NCBI RefSeq assembly: GCF_036378875.1
Contig: NZ_DASUVO010000129.1
Coordinates: 1 to 64,000, forward strand
Direction: 5' to 3'
Length of the DNA stretch: 64,000 nt
Origin: Actinophytocola sp036378875
Lineage (GTDB): Bacteria > Actinomycetota > Actinomycetes > Mycobacteriales > Pseudonocardiaceae
Part shown: piece after piece, positions 15,892 to 24,800 of the stretch
Position numbering within the stretch: position 1 is the stretch's first letter
Layout: every line of letters begins with the position of its first letter
The notes under the pieces: model-generated
Told to the model about the DNA's origin: nothing
Database searches by the model: none
What the model saw: only the letters and a program-made list of their open reading frames with translations
Made by a program: the position numbers and the translations under genes

Positions 15892-16721
15892 GTTTGGTTC
15901 ACTTTCTCAAAACTTCCATCCGAAACGACCCGGTAGTCATCCTGGCCAAGAATGGCTAAGCCTGCTGCAAGCACGCCAGCGACGAGTATCGTGTTCCTTC
16001 GGTCAACCTCCCTTAGTGCTCCTGGCTCTGGCGAGTCAATCGATAATATTCCAAAGTGCTGATCGCCGGCATTCACTGGTACCACCAGCATGGTTCGATA
16101 GAACCTTTCCTTCGGCTTCGATATGTCCTCCTCGAGCTTTTCGTTGTGAAGATCTTCAATAAGAACGGACTTTTCGCCTTCGGCGATCTTGCGTGCGAGC
16201 TGTGCATCCGCGCGTCGCTGAAGGTTCTGATCATTGAGATCGAACTTAGTTCTTGGTGGATCAGTTCCTTCGCGGCCTTCGTAATGGACTCTGGTTAGGC
16301 AATCGGTACATAGTGTGTAAAAGCAGCTGCGATATTGTTCACGGTTTCCCGTGCCGCATTCGGCGCGAATCGTCGAGATGGCGCTGTGAATCAGCGTTTG
16401 AATAGTCTCTTTCTTCCTTGCAAGGTTGTCGGCAGAAGCCACTCTTCCTAAAGCTGTCACCAGTGGCTGAGCCGCGTCGGCAAGTAGTAGCCTTAATCTT
16501 GCTTGAGCGCTCTTGGCGCGCAGGGTCGCCTTCTCTGTTCTGATCTCCTTGAATACGTTTACGAGTGAAAGACCGATAGTTGAGACTATGGCGCCGAGGG
16601 TCCAATAGACTCTGACTTGCCCTGAGTTTGCTGCTGAGATGCTTGATGTTGCCGCGATGACGACGGGAAGGGTGCCAGTCATGACATACCGGCCTACATC
16701 CTTAAGTCGTCTCACCGACAC
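15888..16721 (-). CDS. Membrane-anchored GAF-domain protein
   Basis: A 277-residue protein. Two N-terminal hydrophobic segments (about residues 13-56) are followed by a helical linker with KATLRAKSAQARLRLLL, then a C-terminal GAF-like domain whose last strands read RTMLVVPVNAGDQHFGILSIDS. A cysteine cluster (CFYTLCTDC) sits in the middle of the domain. GAF domains sense small ligands or redox state; the ligand is unknown. GTG 16721 follows AAGGGA with about 6 bases spacing. It is the first gene of a two-gene operon in the tRNA-integrated element. Confidence 0.7.
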   Translation of the reverse strand: MSVRRLKDVGRYVMTGTLPVVIAATSSISAANSGQVRVYWTLGAIVSTIGLSLVNVFKEIRTEKATLRAKSAQARLRLLLADAAQPLVTALGRVASADNLARKKETIQTLIHSAISTIRAECGTGNREQYRSCFYTLCTDCLTRVHYEGREGTDPPRTKFDLNDQNLQRRADAQLARKIAEGEKSVLIEDLHNEKLEEDISKPKERFYRTMLVVPVNAGDQHFGILSIDSPEPGALREVDRRNTILVAGVLAAGLAILGQDDYRVVSDGSFEKVNQT

Positions 16722-17650
16722 CTACATCCCTTCATCAAGCGACTGGTACTTGTCAGCTCTCTGTCAATCTCGGCTGTCACACCTGAGAGTCGGTCCGCAC
16801 ACCCTTGTGCGTTACACCAGTATCGCAGATGTATAGGAGTACGTGGAGATGACGATACTGGTCAATTAAGGGACAACTGAGGATGATCAAATTTTCTGCC
16901 GTCGTGTCGGGGCGCTGTCATATCTTGATCTTTGGCTCAGGAAGTTGCAGGTGCAGGTGTGTCTTGGGGCGGTTGGTTGATCGCAGTTTAGGCAATAATT
17001 CCACCACGATCTTGAGCATGTTGTTGATCGTTTTGCTCCGAGCGGGTGGGTGTGCCGCCGCCGGCCTTCGGGCTCGTGGCGAAGGGCTAACACCAGGCAG
17101 TTGCGCTGACGTCAGAGGTTGACGACGTAAGTTCTAGTGCGGCGCTATAAAGCGTCTATCACGCGTCGAACAATCGGCGATCATCTATGGCTTCGATGCC
17201 TGTGATCTGGCCAAGTGACTTTGGCGCCCCCGGGTCTGACCGGGACGTCCATTAGGCCGTTCGGGTGAACTCGCAAAGTTGGTGCCGTTTCGGTTACCGC
17301 CGTGGCGACGCCTGGCTGTTGCCAGACGGGCCACCACGCTGCACCGCGGTGGCCCGTCTGGTTAAAGGTGAGGAGTGAGATGCTCTACCGTGCGCGGGCT
17401 GCCACCCGTCTGCGACGGGCCTAGTGGTCCTGGACGTCCTCGCATGGCGGCGACCGGGACCTGGGACGGCGGGGGCCAGTGGCGATCATTCAGGCGCCAG
17501 CGTGCCACTGATACCACGAACGTGCAGGCCAGAGGTTGTTCGAGATGGGTTGGTGCGAACGTCCCGTCAACCCATGCCTCTGAGTCAACAGATCCGCCCT
17601 GGCTATTCGGCGTTCTCCCAGGTCACCGGGGTGCTACGACTTGTAGTCGA
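16722..17650. other. Non-coding right part of the decayed element
   Basis: About 930 bases without a supportable gene. Open frames are short and lack domains or ribosome-binding sites. The first 130 bases are AT-rich and should hold the promoter of the GAF operon. A perfect 14-base inverted repeat lies at 17322-17361. The right attachment repeat follows at 17651. Confidence 0.5.
17322..17361. repeat. Perfect 14-base inverted repeat with 12-base loop
   Basis: Arms CCAGACGGGCCACC (17322-17335) and GGTGGCCCGTCTGG (17348-17361) are exact inverted copies. No U-rich tract follows on either strand and no gene ends nearby, so it may be a terminator left behind by a deleted gene or a structural element of the former mobile element. 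Confidence 0.55.
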
Positions 17651-17691
17651 TTAGGTTCCAGCCAGTAGGGGTTCGACTCCCGTCGGCCCCA
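17651..17691. repeat. Right attachment-site repeat (attR, partial tRNA copy)
   Basis: The 41 bases repeat the tRNA 3' half beginning ttaggttccagccagt, with three differences from the tRNA. One of the T-stem pairs is broken and the acceptor 5' half is absent, so it cannot form a tRNA. It marks the distal end of the integrated element. Confidence 0.75.
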
Positions 17692-18308
17692 CAAGCTCCG
17701 GGCGTGGCTCGCCGCCGCTCACGTGAGGGGCTTGCTGCCGCCGGTCGGCGAGACGGGCGCTGAAAGTCTGGAGCGCTTGCAGTCGGAGAATACGAACTCG
17801 CGCGAAGCGAAGCCCGTAACGCAGGGGCTGAGGAAGTCGACCGGTTCGCCAGCGGCGTCCTGATCGGTCAATCCACTACAGGTAGCCCGCTTCTATCTCG
17901 CCTGTCGCTCGCATGAATGTAGGAGATTGAAGTCGGGAAGTCCCGAGCCGGTTGTGGGAGGGGCACGGATTGCTCATGCACGGTGACCGGACTGGTGAGA
18001 TGCGCGAGTCGCGCCGAGGCGGATGAGGGCCCGCGTTGATCGTGACGAGCGGGCGCGGGTTTCGATCAGAGCTGAGCTGGGCGACCACTCTGCTGATCGC
18101 CAGTGTGGAACGAGGTTCCATTCGCGGCACTTGGGTCACGAGCCGCGTTGATTCAGGCTTCAGCTCGGTCGGTGAACGCTTGGCGACGACCCGACAACTG
18201 ATTCGAACACGTCGACTTCGAAGCAACTCTATTTGTCAATGCGGGCAAAAACGGACGGCCGGCTTCAGGCCAAGTTGGCGCGAAGCCGACCGTCCGTATA
18301 AGAAGCTG
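17692..18308. other. Intergenic stretch with no supportable gene
   Basis: About 620 bases between the attachment repeat and the lectin gene. Both strands have open frames of up to about 115 codons, but none has a recognisable domain or a convincing start. It may include decayed mobile DNA; I see no diagnostic motif. Confidence 0.4.
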
Positions 18309-18863
18309 TCAGCCCTGGCGCCACCGTTGGTTGCCGCCGCCGTGGCAGGACCACTGGATCACTCGGGCGCCGTTCGCGTGGCTGGCGCCGTAGACGTCCA
18401 GGCACTTACCGCTGTGGGAGGCGACCAGGCGGAAGAAGCCGCCGCCGATGTCGACCTTGCTCCAGCGCTGGTTGGGGCCGCCGTGGCAGGGCCACTGGAT
18501 CACGCCGGCGCCGTTTGCGTGGCTTGCGCCGTAGACGTCCAGGCACATGCCGCTGTGCTGGACGATCAGCTGCACGTACGGGCCACCGGCTGGCACGATC
18601 ACCCACTGCTGGTTACCGCCGCCATGGCAGGACCACTGGATTATCGCGGCGCCGTTCTGTTGGCTGACGCCGCTCACGTCGAGGCACTTGCCGCTGTGGG
18701 CGGCGACGATGGGGCGGAACTGGGACGCGGCGCTCGCCGACCCGGTCCCTGTGAGCAGCAACGCGGCCAGCATGCAAAGAACGGCACTCGCACCGATAAT
18801 TCTTGCTCTCGGACGCCGTCGGCTACATTCCGAAACGATTGAGGTAACGGGCTGCATTGACAC
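18309..18863 (-). CDS. Secreted ricin-type beta-trefoil lectin
   Basis: A 184-residue protein: a signal peptide (IIGASAVLCMLAALLLTGTGSASA) and one beta-trefoil made of three clear repeats. Each repeat has a SGKCLDV- or SGMCLDV-type segment, then NGA and IQW, and a QxW-type end (NQQW, NQRW, NQRW). Such domains bind galactose-type or other glycans. There is no catalytic domain, so it is a stand-alone extracellular carbohydrate-binding protein. GTG 18863 follows AGAAAGG; an ATG two codons later is equally possible. Confidence 0.88.
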   Translation of the reverse strand: MSMQPVTSIVSECSRRRPRARIIGASAVLCMLAALLLTGTGSASAASQFRPIVAAHSGKCLDVSGVSQQNGAAIIQWSCHGGGNQQWVIVPAGGPYVQLIVQHSGMCLDVYGASHANGAGVIQWPCHGGPNQRWSKVDIGGGFFRLVASHSGKCLDVYGASHANGARVIQWSCHGGGNQRWRQG

Positions 18864-19365
18864 GAAACCTTTCTCTTGGCCAATTTGGCTCGACCAAAGG
18901 ATGTAGGTGGGGTCTCGTGTGGGCAAGCGGGCGTGCCTAGGTGCACCGGAACGTGTCAGTTAACGAGTGAATTACCGGTCTCAGCGGCCGTCGCTGGCCG
19001 GAGGGCGTTGCTCGTTATACCCACGAGGGTGGGGATTTGAACCTTTCGAGTATTTGTCAGTTGCGCTGTGTCGCGTCAGCCGTCGGGTGCGTCGGCTGTC
19101 ACGGGGGATGCGGCCGCACGGCTCGTCGTCGCCTCGGGTTGGGTACACCGGCTCGAGGCGTGGCGGCGCACCGCGGCGGCCCAGCCTCGCTGCGCGAAGT
19201 ACGGAGCAAATCCGGCAGGAATACCGGCGACCGCCAAATAGGATTGCGCTAAATCGAACTATCCGCTGCCGTGCGGTCTAGCGCCGCACCGGCAGCGAAT
19301 ACAAGAATGGGTCTTCCCGTTGATGTTGTGCTCGGCGGTTGCCGGGCCTTGCGAGGGAGGGCGCG
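18864..19365. promoter_or_regulatory. Divergent upstream region of the lectin and the VMAP operon
   Basis: About 500 bases without a supportable gene between two divergently transcribed units. It must hold the promoter of the lectin (left) and of the VMAP-MoxR-STAND operon (right). I see no strong palindrome or riboswitch-like element. The right end carries GGGAGG at 19355-19360, the ribosome-binding site of the VMAP gene. Confidence 0.4.
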
Positions 19366-20844
19366 GTGGCGTCGTGGAACGGGCCTGACTACCCCAGCTC
19401 GTTGAACCTTCTCATCGACCGGTTGGAGCAGATCCCTTCCCTGCGTGACCCGGCCAGCCGGCGGTTGTGTCTCGACCTGCTGGTCGACCGGCTCGGTGTG
19501 CGGCTCGTCGTCGAGGATCTGCCCACCACCAGGGCACATCTGATCGGGATCGTGCAGGCGTGCCGGCGGCAGCATCCGCGTGCGGTGTATGCGTTCCTCG
19601 ACGCGGTGGAACAGTTGGAGCCCGGTTCGACGCCCGTGCAGCGGGCACGTGCCGCGGTCGACGACATGACGGCTCTCGAACTCGTCGGTGAGAACGACCG
19701 GAGTGAGTTGCTCACACTGCTCGGCGGCGGGCCGGACGACCGGTTGGGGGAGTTCGTGCGGTCGGCCGCCGGGCCCGCGGCCGCCCTCATCGCGGAGGAA
19801 CGGTATCCAGCCGACGCCCTCGCCACGCTGGAACGGATGAACGCGCGCCCGGACGGAATTCCGCCGCTCCTCGTTTTCGTCGAGCTGCTCGCCGCCTATT
19901 TCGGGGGCGAGCGCGCGGACCGGCTGCGTCAGTGGAACGACCGGCAGGCCGAGCGGGTCGGGCTCATCGAGGGACTGCACGCAGTGCGGCACGAGGCGAT
20001 CACCGAGTCACCGCCCCAGGAAGTTGTGGCGTACCTTGTTGTTCGCGTCGAGGCCGACCTGCTCGATGCCGATCAGCTGACCGTGACACATTGGCGGCAG
20101 AACCACCCGACCGAGTGGTGTCCCCGGCGGGGCGAGCCGTTTTCCGGGGACCTCGACGCGGTTCGCGCGCACGTCGCCGAGCTCGTGGCGGAGGCGGAAT
20201 CCGGGTGGGCCAGGAAGGCGGTGACCATCCAGATCGAGTTTCTCCTGCCGTACGACCTGTTGAACCTGCCGGTGGACCAGTGGGATCTCGAGGCCGGCAG
20301 CGGACTGCCGCGCCCGTTGGGCCTGCACTACCAGGTCGTGATCCGAAGCCTTGACCGGGCGCGTTCGCCACAGTGGCACCGTGAATGGCGGCGGCGGTGG
20401 GAAAATCTCAAGGCCACATCCGGACTCCAGGGATGCGAAGAACAATGGCTGTGGAGCGAGGGCACGAAGCCGCGACAGTTGGGTGCTCTCGACGCGAAGC
20501 TGGCCGTACGCAAGGATGTCGTGTCTCTGGTGCTGCGTGCGGCGCCGGATGGCGGGAAACCGGGTGAGGTGATAGTTGGAGTGCGCACCGGGGTACCTGT
20601 GATGATCTGGCACCGTTCCGACTCTGGCCGCGCGGCGTTCGAAACCGAGGTCAAGGCGATGATGCGGGACGCGCTTCCCGATCTCGCGGAGAACCTGCGT
20701 CTCTTACGGAGCGACGCGCGGCAGGCGCCGCGACCCGGATCCCATGTCGGTAGCCGTGTCTCACTTCTGTGGGACGACCCGGAACGCCCCGTGGAGCCGC
20801 CAGAACCACCCGCGGCTCCCCTCGAGGAGGTGCCCGCGTCATGA
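19366..20844 (+). CDS. VMAP protein with N-terminal effector-associated domain
   Basis: A 492-residue protein matching vWA-MoxR-associated proteins. Residues about 8-80 look like effector-associated domain 2 (LNLLIDRLEQIPSLRDP, RLCLDLLVDRLG, HLIGIVQACRRQ, FLDAVEQL). A helical middle region follows, then the VMAP C-terminal domain (VAYLVVRVEAD, TVTHWRQNHP, KAVTIQIEFLLPYDLLNLPVD, and the late VGVRTGVPVMIWHR). In published models VMAP is the hub of ternary NTP-dependent conflict systems, with the EAD recruiting an effector bearing a like EAD. GTG 19366 follows GGGAGG at 5 bases. The stop overlaps the MoxR start. Confidence 0.83.
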   Translation: MASWNGPDYPSSLNLLIDRLEQIPSLRDPASRRLCLDLLVDRLGVRLVVEDLPTTRAHLIGIVQACRRQHPRAVYAFLDAVEQLEPGSTPVQRARAAVDDMTALELVGENDRSELLTLLGGGPDDRLGEFVRSAAGPAAALIAEERYPADALATLERMNARPDGIPPLLVFVELLAAYFGGERADRLRQWNDRQAERVGLIEGLHAVRHEAITESPPQEVVAYLVVRVEADLLDADQLTVTHWRQNHPTEWCPRRGEPFSGDLDAVRAHVAELVAEAESGWARKAVTIQIEFLLPYDLLNLPVDQWDLEAGSGLPRPLGLHYQVVIRSLDRARSPQWHREWRRRWENLKATSGLQGCEEQWLWSEGTKPRQLGALDAKLAVRKDVVSLVLRAAPDGGKPGEVIVGVRTGVPVMIWHRSDSGRAAFETEVKAMMRDALPDLAENLRLLRSDARQAPRPGSHVGSRVSLLWDDPERPVEPPEPPAAPLEEVPAS

Positions 20845-21857
20845 CCGCGCCAGGCAAGCCAGGATGGTGGATCTACCAGGGGCACGGGCTGCCGCCCGAC
20901 GCGGGCACCGAACCCCCCGAGTTACCGGATCCACCGGGCTGGCGCGCGTTCGACGGCGGACCACCACTGCCGACCCCACCCGCGTCCGACGCGGAGTTCG
21001 TCCGCCGACTCGGTGTGCCATCACCTATTTCGGCCTCCGACGCGGCCGTCGACGAGATCCAGACGGTCAACGCAGCGCTGTACCTGCGGCGACCTCTTCT
21101 GGTGACCGGGAATCCCGGCACGGGGAAATCCAGCCTGGCGCACAAGGTCGCGCGTGAGCTGGGCCTCGGGCCGGTGCTGCAGTGGCCCATCAGCAGTCGC
21201 ACGGCTTTCCGGGACGGCCTCTGGGAGTACGACGCGATCGGCCGGGTCCAGGCCGCGACGACGGAACAAGGCGACGACATCGGCGGGTTCGTTCGGCTCG
21301 GTCCGCTGGGCACCGCGTTGCTGCCCTACGACAGACCTCGGGTGCTCCTCATCGACGAGCTGGACAAGTCGGATATCCACCTGCCCAACGACCTGCTCGC
21401 CGTGTTCGAGGACGGCGAGTTCGAGATCCAGCCGCTGGCACGGGTCGCCGCCACGCAGCCCGAGGTCACGGTGTTCACCCATGACCGCGGCGGCCAGGCC
21501 ACCGTGCGCGAAGGGCGGGTGCGGTGCCGCGCCTTCCCGTTCGTCGTGATCACGAGCAACGGGGAAAGGGAATTCCCGCCCGCTTTCCTGCGCCGCTGCC
21601 TTCGGCTCGAGATGCCGCAACCGGGTCTGGAGCAACTGGTGAGCATCGTGGCCGCGCACTTCCAGGAGGTCCCGCTGCGCGGACAGGACCTGATCAGGGA
21701 GTTCGTCGCCAGCAGCGAACGAGAAGGCGGGCTCGCCAACGACCAGCTCTTGAACGCCATGCACCTGGCGACCTCCGGCGCCTACCTACCGGACGAGAAC
21801 TGGGCCCTGTTACGGGACGCCCTGTGGCAGCGATTGAACGTAGGGGGAACGGACTGA
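20841..21857 (+). CDS. MoxR-type AAA+ ATPase of the VMAP system
   Basis: A 338-residue AAA+ ATPase. After a Pro-rich lead (about 50 residues) come VTGNPGTGKSSLAHKVA (Walker A, about residue 89), VLLIDELDKSDIHLPNDLL (Walker B, about residue 168), a sensor-like VVITSNGEREFPPAFLRRC with arginine fingers, and a helical lid. ATG 20841 overlaps the VMAP stop (ATGA) and has GAGGAGG upstream. In ternary systems MoxR is thought to couple NTP hydrolysis to conformational switching of the vWA and VMAP partners. Confidence 0.9.
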   Translation: MTAPGKPGWWIYQGHGLPPDAGTEPPELPDPPGWRAFDGGPPLPTPPASDAEFVRRLGVPSPISASDAAVDEIQTVNAALYLRRPLLVTGNPGTGKSSLAHKVARELGLGPVLQWPISSRTAFRDGLWEYDAIGRVQAATTEQGDDIGGFVRLGPLGTALLPYDRPRVLLIDELDKSDIHLPNDLLAVFEDGEFEIQPLARVAATQPEVTVFTHDRGGQATVREGRVRCRAFPFVVITSNGEREFPPAFLRRCLRLEMPQPGLEQLVSIVAAHFQEVPLRGQDLIREFVASSEREGGLANDQLLNAMHLATSGAYLPDENWALLRDALWQRLNVGGTD

Positions 21858-21860
21858 CCG

Positions 21861-24800
21861 GTGACCGATGCCGCTGCGCTCAGTACTGAAGAGCTGAGCT
21901 CACAAGAGATCTCCGACGCGGTGTGGCTGGCCGCGCGGATAGCGGCGGCCGGTCCACACAGCGCACACGAGAGTGCCGGCCCGCCGCCGCCTCCGATGGT
22001 CAGGCCACCTCATCGGCCCGACCAGGCGCCGCCGGTTTCCCACGACGTCGAAGAGCCCGTCTCCTTTGCGCGGACGCCGGTCCCGACCTCGGTGCGACTG
22101 GTGTCTCTCGGACGGCGGTCACAGTCGGCCACGACCTCCGCGCCGCCATCCGAGCGCTCGGTGCTCCCCGATCTGCCGCCGGGGCTGCCGAAGGCGTTGC
22201 GGCCACTGAACCGGCTCGTCCCCAGCTGGCTCGACTGTGAGCTCGACGAAGAGAAGACCGCTGTGGCCGCCGCGGAGTCGCGGGTGTGGCTGCCCGTGCA
22301 CCGGCCGTCGTACGAGCACCCGTTCGAGGTCGTCCTGGTGGTCGACCGCGGTTCGTCGATGCGGATCTGGGAACGGACCACCAGCGCGTTCCGCACGCTC
22401 CTGGAACGCCAGGGTGCGTTCTCGGACGTCCGGACCGTGTGGGTCGACACCGACGAAACCTGCGTCGAGTCGGTCGAAACCGCGCCAGGTACACACCGTG
22501 CGCCCGCCCTGCTCGCCGACCCGACGGGCAAACGGATCATCCTCGTGCTCACCGACGGTGTCGGCAAAGCGTGGACGAGCGGGGCGATGTTCACGCTCAT
22601 GTCCCTTTGGGCGCGAACATGTCAGGTCGCGCTCGTTCACCTGCTGCCGCCGGAGCGTTGGGACTGGACGGGGATTCGCGTCGAGCCCCGCACACTGCAC
22701 ACGACGCAGGCCATTCCCGTACTGGCACTGGAGTCGCGTTTCCTGCGGCGTTGGGCCGAACTGGTCTCGGGGACGGGTGGTGTCCGGTTGCCCGTGCTGG
22801 TGCCGCCGGGGGACGAGAACGGCGAACCAGAAGACCACCGCGACGATCTCACACCCGACGAACGGATACGCAGGTTCCGCGCGACCGCGACACCCAACGC
22901 GGTGCGGCTGGCCGGGCTTCTCGCCGCCGCGCCGTTGAACCTGCGGGTCATGCAGGCGGTGCACGGCACGTTCCTGCCGGGCTCCCACCACTGGAATCTC
23001 GCTGAAGTTCTGCTGGGGGGCCTGGTTCACAAGGTTCCGCGCGACAGCGCATCACCCGTCGAGTATGAATTTCGTCCCGGGCTGCGGGGACACCTACTCG
23101 CGACGGTCACCCGGGACGAGACCGCATACGTGCAGCGCGTCGTCGAGGACGTGCTCGGCAGGGAAGAACCCGCGGTGGCGAACTTGCGCTCGGTTCTCGC
23201 TGATCCCGACCATGTCGACCTGCCGGCGGTCACCGCGGAAAATGCGCCGGTCTTGGATGTTCTCCGTCAGGTGTTCACGGCTTTGTCAGGTCCGTACGCC
23301 AGACGTGCCACTCGATTGGCGGACGTGCTAGGTACTGAGGCGGCGGGGGCCATAGACTTCAGCGGCATAGAGGAAACCGCTCATGCCACAGATCTGGGGA
23401 ATCCGCCTGTGACCACCACGAGTTCGGAGCCGTCGGGCACCGAGGTCCGCCGTTCCGAAAGAAAGCCGACCGTCTGGGGTGGTGTTCCGCTACGGAACGT
23501 GAACTTCATCGGCCGTAGGGACCTTCTGGGGGCATTGCGCTCCGAGTTGGCCAAATCCACGGCCACCGCCGTGTTGCCGGGTGCCCTGCACGGAATGGGC
23601 GGCATCGGGAAGTCCCAGATCGCCGTGGAGTACGTGTACCGGCACGCCTCCGACTATGACCTGATCTGGTGGATTCCTTCTGAGGAACCGTCCGGGATCC
23701 AGAAGTCGCTGGTCGACCTCGCCAGGCGGCTCGACCTGCCGGTCGAGCAACTGGTCGACACCGCGGTCCCAGCGGTGCTGGAGGCACTGGGCAACGGCGA
23801 GCCGTTTCGCCGATGGCTTCTCGTGTTCGACAACGCCGACCGGCCAGAGGACGTCCGCACGTTCTGGCCTCGGCGAGGGGACGGCCACATCATCGTGACG
23901 TCGCGCAACGGCGAGTGGGCCGGCGTCGCGCAGACCGTGGAAGTGGACGTTTTCCAACGCGCCGAAAGTCGCGAGCTCCTGCAACGCCGCAACAAGGACC
24001 TCGCCGACGAGGAGGCGGACCGCCTCGCCACGGTGTTGGGTGACCTGCCCCTCGCGGTTGAGCAGGCGGCGGCCTGGCGCGCGGAAACCGGCATGAAGGT
24101 CGACGAGTATCTGCGACTGTTCGAGGACAAACGGACCGAACTGCTCGCGTCACGGGCGCCGGCCGATTACGACGTCGCCGTTGAAGCGGCCTGGAACGTG
24201 TCGCTGGACCGCCTGCGGGAGGAAAGCCCCGGCGCGTTGGAACTGCTCGAAGTCTGTGCGTTCTTTTCGCCGGAACCCATTTCTCGGGACATATTCAGCG
24301 GTGTCCGCAACATTCCTGTCTCGGAAGACCTCGGGAACACTCTCGCCGATCCGATCCAACTGGGCAGGGCAATCCGCGAAATAAACCGCTACAGCCTGGC
24401 TAAGCTCGATCACCGCAACGACACGCTGCAGCTGCACAGGCTCGTCCAGATGGTGCTCCGCAACAAACTCTCCCCGGAGGAGCAGGAACGGGTACGGCAC
24501 ACCGCGCATTTGCTGCTCGCCAACCGAGACCCCAAGATGCCGGAGTCGGTCGACAACTGGGCGCGCTATGCCGAGTTGTTGCCGCACGTCCGCGCCGTCG
24601 ACGCCCGCAACTGCACGGACCAGTGGGTCCGGCACATGGCCATCAACGTCGTGCACTACCTGTTCGCGTTTGGCGACCCCGCCGGCGGCCTCGAGATGGC
24701 ACGCGACTTCGCCCAGTTCTGGGGCGAGAAGCTCGGCGAGAAGCACCCTGACACGCTCATCGTGTCGCGGTGGTTGGGCCGCATGTTGCGTGCTCTCGGC

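Larger units (their letters stand above)
14402..17691. mobile_element. Decayed tRNA-integrated element
   Basis: The element is bounded by the 3' part of the tRNA gene (14402-14442) and an imperfect copy of the same 41 bases (17651-17691, 38 of 41 identical). Just inside the left end is a frameshifted tyrosine-integrase remnant in the usual orientation. The interior is visibly AT-richer than the flanks and carries a two-gene membrane/GAF operon. With no intact recombinase the element is probably fixed. The boundaries are direct sequence observations; the integration event is inferred. Confidence 0.75.

Noticed and set aside
17322..17361. Rho-independent terminator
   Set aside because: The stem is perfect, but there is no U tract on either side and no gene ends within several hundred bases, so it is listed only as an inverted repeat.
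17876..18226. 116-codon minus-strand open frame in the gap before the lectin
   Set aside because: No domain, no clear ribosome-binding site and composition like random high-GC frames. I considered a group II intron remnant, but no reverse-transcriptase motif or intron ends are visible.
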